The notes under the pieces: generated by a model
The model's database searches: none
What the model was told of the DNA's origin: nothing
What the model saw: the letters and a program-made list of their open reading frames with translations, nothing else
Shown: positions 40,236-45,416 of the stretch, piece after piece
Layout: each line of letters begins with the position of its first letter
Numbering within the stretch: position 1 is the stretch's first letter
From: Lachnospiraceae bacterium
GTDB taxonomy: Bacteria > Bacillota > Clostridia > Lachnospirales > Lachnospiraceae
DNA length: 45,416 bases
Assembly: GCA_030531165.1 (NCBI GenBank)
Contig: JAUNOI010000010.1
Span: 1 to 45,416, forward strand
Reading direction: 5' to 3'
Position numbers and translations under genes: made by a program

Positions 40236-41207
40236 ATGGAATTTAAAATTAGAGATAAGATAATTCGGAATAATTTTATACTAGCTCCGATGGCTGGAGT
40301 AACGGATTGGCCATTTCGGCTTTTATGCAAAGAGATGGGCTGCGGCATGCTTTATACGGAGATGATCAGTGCAAAGGCATTATTTTATAAAAACAAGAAT
40401 ACGCAACCTCTTTTAAAGACGAGCGAAGAAGAACATCCGATTGCAGTTCAGCTGTTTGGTTCGGATCCGGAATTGATTGCAGATATGGCAGTCGAAATTC
40501 AGGATAAGGGATTTGACTTTATCGATATTAATATGGGTTGTCCGGTTCCGAAGATCGTCAATAATGGTGAAGGTTCGGCATTGATGAAAGATCCGGAATT
40601 GATCGGCAGGATCGTAAAAGCAGTTTCCGAAAAAACAAAACTGCCCGTAACCGTTAAGATTCGCAAAGGATTTGAAATTGACGATGAAACGGCTCCGGAA
40701 GTCGCAAAGATCATCGAGGAAAATGGAGCGAGTGCAATTGCGGTACATGGTCGTACCCGCTTCCAGTATTATTCCGGTAAGGCGGATTGGAATACGATTC
40801 GAAAGGTAAAAGAAGCGGTAACGATACCGGTCATCGGAAATGGAGATATTGAGACGCCTCAGGATGCAAAACGCATGTATGAAGAAACCGGCTGTGATGC
40901 ATTTATGATTGGGCGTGCGGCAAAAGGCAACCCGTGGATTTTCAGACAGATGAATCATTATATGGAAACAGGGGAACTGCTTCCAAAGCCAGAATTTCAT
41001 GAGGTTATTGATATGATCCTGCGCCACGGTGAGATGATGTTGGATTTTAAAGGCGAATACACAGGGATGCGGGAGATGCGAAAGCATGTTGCGTGGTATA
41101 CGTATGGGTATCCAAACTCTTCAAAATTGCGGGGAAGGATCAATGAGGTAGAAACGATGGAGGATTTTCGTATTCTGTTGAGTGAATATGCAGACCAAAT
41201 AAAATGA
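40236..41207 (+). CDS. dusB: tRNA-dihydrouridine synthase
   Basis: A 323-residue flavoenzyme that reduces specific uridines of tRNA to dihydrouridine. The TIM barrel starts with [18 protein letters not shown]. The catalytic Cys lies in [20 protein letters not shown] at about residue 100. The FMN-binding [15 protein letters not shown] and [11 protein letters not shown] segments follow, then a C-terminal helical domain. Its ATG follows the coaX stop codon without any gap. The class (DusB against other types) is inferred from the usual clostridial coaX-dusB neighbourhood. A terminator follows. Confidence 0.93.
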   Translation: MEFKIRDKIIRNNFILAPMAGVTDWPFRLLCKEMGCGMLYTEMISAKALFYKNKNTQPLLKTSEEEHPIAVQLFGSDPELIADMAVEIQDKGFDFIDINMGCPVPKIVNNGEGSALMKDPELIGRIVKAVSEKTKLPVTVKIRKGFEIDDETAPEVAKIIEENGASAIAVHGRTRFQYYSGKADWNTIRKVKEAVTIPVIGNGDIETPQDAKRMYEETGCDAFMIGRAAKGNPWIFRQMNHYMETGELLPKPEFHEVIDMILRHGEMMLDFKGEYTGMREMRKHVAWYTYGYPNSSKLRGRINEVETMEDFRILLSEYADQIK

Positions 41208-41227
41208 TAAAAGAATTAGGGCAAAGC

Positions 41228-41262
41228 AAAAGGAATCTGTCTGAAATGGCAGATTCCTTTTT
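41228..41262. terminator. Bidirectional terminator between dusB and the GntP gene
   Basis: A perfect 12-bp stem (41228-41239 with 41250-41261) flanked by A residues on the left and T on the right. It can end dusB on the plus strand and the gntP operon on the minus strand. Confidence 0.85.
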
Positions 41263-41294
41263 CGTAAGATATGTATATGAATATTTTTATGGAA

Positions 41295-42695
41295 TTAGAA
41301 AATAAAACTTAAAACGATGACTTCTAGGACACCAACTGCCCATGCAAGGGTAGAGGTGATGGACCAGATTCTGATCTGATTTTTTGCCTCAGATACACCA
41401 AGTGTACGGTTAACAACCCAGAAATAAGAGTCATTAAAGTATCCAAAGAATAAAGAACCAACACAGCAGGCGATTGCTGCGATAACAGGGTTTGCAGAAG
41501 TTGCCAGAATAATTGGTGCAGAAATTGATGCAGCAGTTGTCATAGCAACTGTACCGGATCCCTGAATAAATCTCATAGCAGTTGAAATGAACAATGGAAG
41601 TACTACGATAGGAATACCTGTTGTAGCAAGTCCGTTTGCCATATAAGTGCCAAGACCGGAGTCAGCGATTACTTTTCCTAAAGCTCCGCCACCACCAGTA
41701 AGGAGAAGGATAATACCGGCAGAAGCCATTCCTTTTTCCATTTCAGCGATTGCTTCCTGTCTTGTCATTACCTGGCCGAGTGTATAGATGGAGATAACGA
41801 GACCAACTGCAAGAGCAACAACTGGCTGTCCGATAAAGTTACATACAGTTCCAATGGTTCCAGAAACTCCAAGAGCACTTGTGATCGTGGCGAAAAGAAT
41901 TAATAGGATTGGAACAATCAATGGTGCAAATGATACTGCAACACCTGGAAGATTTTCATCTTCGGCAGCTAAATCCTGTGAATAATCCGGTTCCTGATAA
42001 TCCAAGGAGACAAAGTTTCCATCTTCATTTGGAATCTGGTAATATTTTTTGCCTAAAGTTTTTGAATAAATAATACATACAATTGCCATAGGCAGTGCAA
42101 GAACAAGTGCAAATAATAAGAACGTTCCTACATCAATTCCAAAGATACCGCATACACCAAGTGGGCCTGGAGTTGGTGGTACAAGGGAATGTGTGATTAC
42201 CAGACCCGAAGCAAGTGCTACGCCAAGTCCAATCACAGATTTTTTTGTTACGCGGGATAAAGATTTTGCAATTGGAGAAAGGATAACGAAACCGGAATCG
42301 CAGAATACAGGAATCGATACTAGAAATCCTGTAAATGCAAGGGCAGCTTCCTCCCGTCCTTTACCGAAAATTTTTAAGAATGTATGAGCCATTGTTTTTG
42401 CAGCACCAGATGCCTCAAAGATTTGACCCATCATAACACCGAATCCGATAATAATACCGACACTTGCCATCGTATTACCAAATCCATTTTTAATTGAAGT
42501 TACAAGATTTAATGTCGTTGTTTCATCTACAACAAGATCTGTAACTGGGAATCCTCCAACGATACCAATGACCAGTGAGCAGATGATCATTGCTAAAAAT
42601 GCATGAATTTTTGTTTTTAGTACTAAGAAAATTAACAGAATGATACCAACTGCTAAGCCAATCAGCATCTGAGTTCCGTTTAAACTTCCAACCAT
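41295..42695 (-). CDS. GntP family permease (gluconate or four-carbon sugar acid : H+ symporter)
   Basis: A 466-residue membrane protein of about 12-14 helices, in the gluconate permease family. Typical segments are KIHAFLAMIICSLVIGIVGG, GFGNTMASVGIIIGFGVMMGQIFEASG, GHSLVPPTPGPLGVCGIFG-like (here HSLVPPTPGPLGVCGIFG) and GYFNDSYFWVVNRTLG near the end. GAGAGGAG lies before the ATG. It is 36 bases downstream of the PdxA2-like gene in the same direction; with the kinase gene this suggests that it imports D-threonate, D-erythronate or a similar acid. It ends at the shared terminator. Confidence 0.92.
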   Translation of the reverse strand: MVGSLNGTQMLIGLAVGIILLIFLVLKTKIHAFLAMIICSLVIGIVGGFPVTDLVVDETTTLNLVTSIKNGFGNTMASVGIIIGFGVMMGQIFEASGAAKTMAHTFLKIFGKGREEAALAFTGFLVSIPVFCDSGFVILSPIAKSLSRVTKKSVIGLGVALASGLVITHSLVPPTPGPLGVCGIFGIDVGTFLLFALVLALPMAIVCIIYSKTLGKKYYQIPNEDGNFVSLDYQEPDYSQDLAAEDENLPGVAVSFAPLIVPILLILFATITSALGVSGTIGTVCNFIGQPVVALAVGLVISIYTLGQVMTRQEAIAEMEKGMASAGIILLLTGGGGALGKVIADSGLGTYMANGLATTGIPIVVLPLFISTAMRFIQGSGTVAMTTAASISAPIILATSANPVIAAIACCVGSLFFGYFNDSYFWVVNRTLGVSEAKNQIRIWSITSTLAWAVGVLEVIVLSFIF

Positions 42696-42731
42696 AATAG
42701 TCTCCTCTCTAGATGTTTTGTTTCATAGATG

Positions 42732-43733
42732 TTATTGTTTTTTAAAATTTGGGGCATATTTTGCACCAAGAAGAATCGCCTCAATCATGCTGACAGCACT
42801 GGCGATATTCTTTCCAGCAATATCAAATGCCGTGCCGTGATCAACAGAAGTACGTAAAATCGGCATACCTCCAGTAATTGCGATGGTCCTTTCAAAGTCC
42901 AGAGTTTTGGTAGCGATATGTCCCTGATCATGATAGAGAGACAATACGCTGTTAAATCTCCCCTGAAGAGCCTGATGAAAGACAGAATCAGCACCAATTG
43001 GGCCAACTACGTCATAACCCATTTTCTGCAGCTTTTCTACAGCTGGAAAGATTTCGTCGACTTCTTCTGTACCGAACAGACCATGTTCACCGCTGTGTGG
43101 ATTAAAACCGGCGATTGCCATTGTGCCGTCTGTTACACCAAGTGTTTTCAAAACTTCGGTACAACGTTTGACATAATCAATGATTCGATCTTTTTTAACC
43201 ATATCGCAAGCCTGTCTTAAAGACACGTGACGGCTTAAAAAGAATACACGCATGCCGTGGACCTCAAACATCGTTAAAGGATCTGACGTGTTGGTCTGGG
43301 CTCCAAAGATTTCTGTATGACCGATAAAAGGAACTTTTGCTGCTTTTAATGCTTCTTTATTAATTGGTGTGGTAGATACAGCATCAGTTTTCCCTTCATT
43401 TGCCAGTTCGATACTCTTTGTAATGTACTCAAAGGCAGCCTGTCCACACATTGCACTGACCTTTCCATATTCAAATTGATCCGGATCAATATTGTGAAGA
43501 TCAATCAGATTTAGAATTCCCTTCTCATAGGTTCCTCCCTCTGGCTCGTGAACCATATGGATCTTCAGATCTGTTTCAGTGATTTCGATGGCTTTTTCCA
43601 TCACCCATTTGTCTCCAACAACGATAACGTCCGCAGCTTCAAATACTTCATCTGTTGCAATTGATTTTGCTACGATCTCCGGACCTACTCCTGCCGGATC
43701 ACCGATTGGGACAGCAATTACTGGTTTTGCCAT
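42732..43733 (-). CDS. PdxA2-like 4-phospho-threonate/erythronate dehydrogenase
   Basis: A 333-residue PdxA-family NAD+-dependent, metal-dependent dehydrogenase. The N-terminus has [11 protein letters not shown] (residues 10-20). Further motifs are [21 protein letters not shown] (metal-region His), [19 protein letters not shown] and [15 protein letters not shown]. In vitamin B6 synthesis PdxA acts on 4-phosphohydroxythreonine, but beside a DUF1537 kinase the PdxA2 group oxidises and decarboxylates 4-phospho-D-threonate or -erythronate to dihydroxyacetone phosphate. The neighbours favour the catabolic role. GGGAGG precedes the ATG. Confidence 0.88.
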   Translation of the reverse strand: MAKPVIAVPIGDPAGVGPEIVAKSIATDEVFEAADVIVVGDKWVMEKAIEITETDLKIHMVHEPEGGTYEKGILNLIDLHNIDPDQFEYGKVSAMCGQAAFEYITKSIELANEGKTDAVSTTPINKEALKAAKVPFIGHTEIFGAQTNTSDPLTMFEVHGMRVFFLSRHVSLRQACDMVKKDRIIDYVKRCTEVLKTLGVTDGTMAIAGFNPHSGEHGLFGTEEVDEIFPAVEKLQKMGYDVVGPIGADSVFHQALQGRFNSVLSLYHDQGHIATKTLDFERTIAITGGMPILRTSVDHGTAFDIAGKNIASAVSMIEAILLGAKYAPNFKKQ

Positions 43734-43973
43734 AATACTTGATTCCTCCCTTACTTTAAAATCTTAAATAATAGGTATTACATATATAGTTTTTCTTTTG
43801 GGAATGTAATGCATTGGTTGATTGCATTTTATTTCCCTGAGAACTACCCTTGGTAACCATGTGGATACCTTCGAACTCTCCTTTTCATGTTGTACCATAG
43901 GTTGCCAGCGGCAACACTTCATTTTATTAAGATTGTCAATGGTATAGCCTTTTTGTGTATTGCGGGAATGGGT
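43734..43973 (-). other. 240-base non-coding gap within the operon, with inverted repeats
   Basis: No convincing gene is present. Read on the minus strand it holds a perfect 6-bp hairpin (43901-43906 with 43910-43915, three-base loop) enclosed by a complementary TACCAT/ATGGTA pair (43892-43897 and 43938-43943). A shorter GGTA/TACC repeat is near 43856-43873. No T run follows, so there is no clear terminator. A TTGACA (minus strand, near 43930) lacks a good -10 at standard distance. The gap may be a regulated leader, processing site or operator. Confidence 0.4.
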
Positions 43974-45332
43974 TTATTTTGTTAATACTTCAACCGCTTC
44001 TTTTAATGTAGAGATTTCTCCTACATTACCTGGGAAAATAACATATGGAGTCTGAGGGAATTTGCTTTCTTCACCAGTCTGCCATACTGGAATACCAGGT
44101 TTGATTTGACCTAATACGTTTGCTTTTTGAACTGCCAGTGCTTTTGTTCCAACATCACTGGAAGTGATACCGCCTTTAGCGATTACAAATGCAGGTGTAA
44201 CAGTCAATTTTCCGACTAATGACTGTACGGCATCAGAAATCTTAACGGAAAGACGAAGTTCATCTTCTTTATCACCAGTATCAGCGGTAATAAGAGTACG
44301 GGTTGTATAACAGCAAACTGTCTTGCCAGCTTTGATGCATTCTTCTTCTTTTGCCAGGCATCTTTGCACCTCTGCTTCAAATGCTTTGTCATCTTTTACG
44401 AGAGTTGCATCTAATTCAATAAATTCAATATCCGGTAATTCTTTTAAAGATTCTACCTGTTTTGTTGTTTTGTCAGTATGAGAACCAACAATGATGATTC
44501 CACCGTTTGTAGTTTCATTAACTACCATCTGTGTTCTTGTTAATAATGGCTGATCTGTAACACCGCCCATTACTTTTACGATTGCAGCAGCAGTACGAAA
44601 CATAAATACTTTTCCCTTTGCCATTGCTCGATATAAAGCAACACAGAAAACTTTAATGTCAACATAATCAACGGCATTTACAATGATTTTCTGGAAATTC
44701 TTTACAGACATAAGCTGTTCTTGTATCTTATCGATATTGACATTATGAATATCTTCTAGAGAAATGCAGGTAACATCAGCAGCTTTGTATTCACCATTTG
44801 TTTTTTCTTCCACATAACCCGGCATTGTGTCTGCGATATAACCAAATGTTTTATCTTTTGCAAACTCTGTTTCATTGGCTGGAATCAGCTCATCGCCATA
44901 TTTTACATAATGAACATTATCAATTGTGAAGCGTCCGCCTTCTTTAAAGAATGGACAGAGGATCTCACCATCAATCTGTGCGCCTGTATTCTTTTCATAA
45001 TCCGCTTTTAATAATTGTGTTTCCAGAGGATAATGTCCGCGAAGTGTTGAGTCACTTCTGCTGATAAAGATGTATTCTTTTCCTGTTTTTTTTGCGACTT
45101 CATCGACAACAGCAGCAATTTCTTTGTGAGCTTTTGTTGTTTGCTCCACGGTAAATCCACGGGAGTTTGTTAAGATGTAAAAAAGATTATTTTCTTCTTC
45201 AAATCCCTTTTTGATACTGGCTTTTTCCCAGTTTGTATAAACAGAAATATCATGAACGGTCTGTACACCGGTCGGATCGTCATCTAAAACAACGATTTTC
45301 TTATTGTTTGCAGCAATCTCTTTTTTGAGCAA
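43974..45332 (-). CDS. Four-carbon acid sugar kinase family protein (DUF1537; D-threonate/D-erythronate kinase type)
   Basis: A protein of at least 452 residues of the DUF1537 (OtnK/DtnK/DerK) family, which phosphorylates four-carbon sugar acids at the 4-position. The N-terminal domain has VVLDDDPTGVQTVHDISVYT and SRSDSTLRGHYPLE. The C-terminal domain has the nucleotide-binding FVIAKGGITSSDVG and VWQTGEES-type segment, with VIFPGNVGE near the end. The start is doubtful: TTG 45332 has no Shine-Dalgarno. The frame stays open and family-like for 13 more codons (SYKKIDEAAIDA), reaching an in-frame TGA at 45374-45372, with an ATG just before it (45377-45375). It is the first visible gene of the operon with the PdxA2-like and GntP genes. 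Confidence 0.85.
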   Translation of the reverse strand: MLKKEIAANNKKIVVLDDDPTGVQTVHDISVYTNWEKASIKKGFEEENNLFYILTNSRGFTVEQTTKAHKEIAAVVDEVAKKTGKEYIFISRSDSTLRGHYPLETQLLKADYEKNTGAQIDGEILCPFFKEGGRFTIDNVHYVKYGDELIPANETEFAKDKTFGYIADTMPGYVEEKTNGEYKAADVTCISLEDIHNVNIDKIQEQLMSVKNFQKIIVNAVDYVDIKVFCVALYRAMAKGKVFMFRTAAAIVKVMGGVTDQPLLTRTQMVVNETTNGGIIIVGSHTDKTTKQVESLKELPDIEFIELDATLVKDDKAFEAEVQRCLAKEEECIKAGKTVCCYTTRTLITADTGDKEDELRLSVKISDAVQSLVGKLTVTPAFVIAKGGITSSDVGTKALAVQKANVLGQIKPGIPVWQTGEESKFPQTPYVIFPGNVGEISTLKEAVEVLTK

Positions 45333-45416
45333 TGCATCTATAGCTGCTTCATCAATTTTTTTATAGGAAACTCACATGCTTCTATGAAGCACCACAATAA
45401 ATGAAACATGGCTATG

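Noticed and set aside
43840..43890. 14-codon minus-strand leader frame (MKRRVRRYPHGYQG) in the operon gap
   Set aside because: It has no Shine-Dalgarno, and frames of this length are expected by chance.
45372..45374. Selenocysteine or other recoding of the TGA before the kinase
   Set aside because: The codon would be the second one, in a non-catalytic tail, with no SECIS-like structure after it; mutation or a different start is simpler.
1..45416. CRISPR arrays, insertion sequences, prophage, tRNA or rRNA genes, defence systems
   Set aside because: No spaced direct repeats, transposase, integrase, phage structural gene, tRNA cloverleaf or known defence gene was seen in the window.

Overview
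The window reads as chromosomal DNA of an anaerobic, endospore-forming low-GC Firmicute, most likely a member of Lachnospiraceae / Clostridium cluster XIVa (inference). Supporting this are strong AGGAGG ribosome-binding sites, a SipL/LysM spore-coat protein, spoIIR, a GerA-type germination locus, veg, a CotS-family protein, an L10 leader, and lone biosynthetic genes (argF, coaX, birA, ddl, glgA) in typical clostridial neighbourhoods. I see no insertion sequence, phage gene, CRISPR array, tRNA or rRNA.

Layout. 1-1430: a MATE efflux protein. 1455-5684: the translation/secretion block rpmG-secE-nusG-rplK-rplA, a small unknown gene, an L10 leader with attenuator, and rplJ-rplL. rpmG is short and has a GTG start. 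rplK and rplA each have an L1-site-like leader hairpin. The rplK-rplA gap holds three hairpins with tandem G-A cores. The block ends at two terminators, and rpoB does not follow. 5751-13712: a complete galactitol-type PTS and tagatose-bisphosphate module (PRD regulator, gatA, gatB, gatC, gatD, gatZ, gatY). 13770-19977: a HAD phosphatase, a phospholipase-C-like protein, a gamma-carbonic anhydrase, glgA with its own promoter, dCMP deaminase and Tex. 20056-25550: a CotS-like pseudokinase, a PrcB-like lipoprotein, ftsH, veg and sipL. 25554-29891: ispE, a GntR regulator, an iron alcohol dehydrogenase and an aldehyde dehydrogenase. 29939-34409: gerA, a fused gerB-gerC, a transaldolase-like aldolase and spoIIR. 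34411-41207: an AEC transporter (minus), then ddl, a DUF1934 gene, argF, birA, a small unknown gene, coaX and dusB. 41295-45332 (minus): a four-carbon acid-sugar kinase, a PdxA2-like dehydrogenase and a GntP permease, which together look like a D-threonate/D-erythronate catabolic operon.

Most interesting signals. (1) The gerA ribosome-binding site and ATG are completely enclosed in a perfect 13-bp hairpin with a GAAA loop. Its 5' arm carries a sigma-G-like -10 element, so a transcript started there would lack the arm that hides the start. (2) A similar layout, combined with a terminator, precedes sipL. (3) The GerB permease and a shortened GerC lipoprotein are fused in one frame, with the lipobox still present inside. 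(4) A structured intergenic repeat occurs twice, after rplA (inverted) and after glgA, with hairpin pairing kept despite base changes. All functional conclusions are homology judgements made by eye; no search was run.
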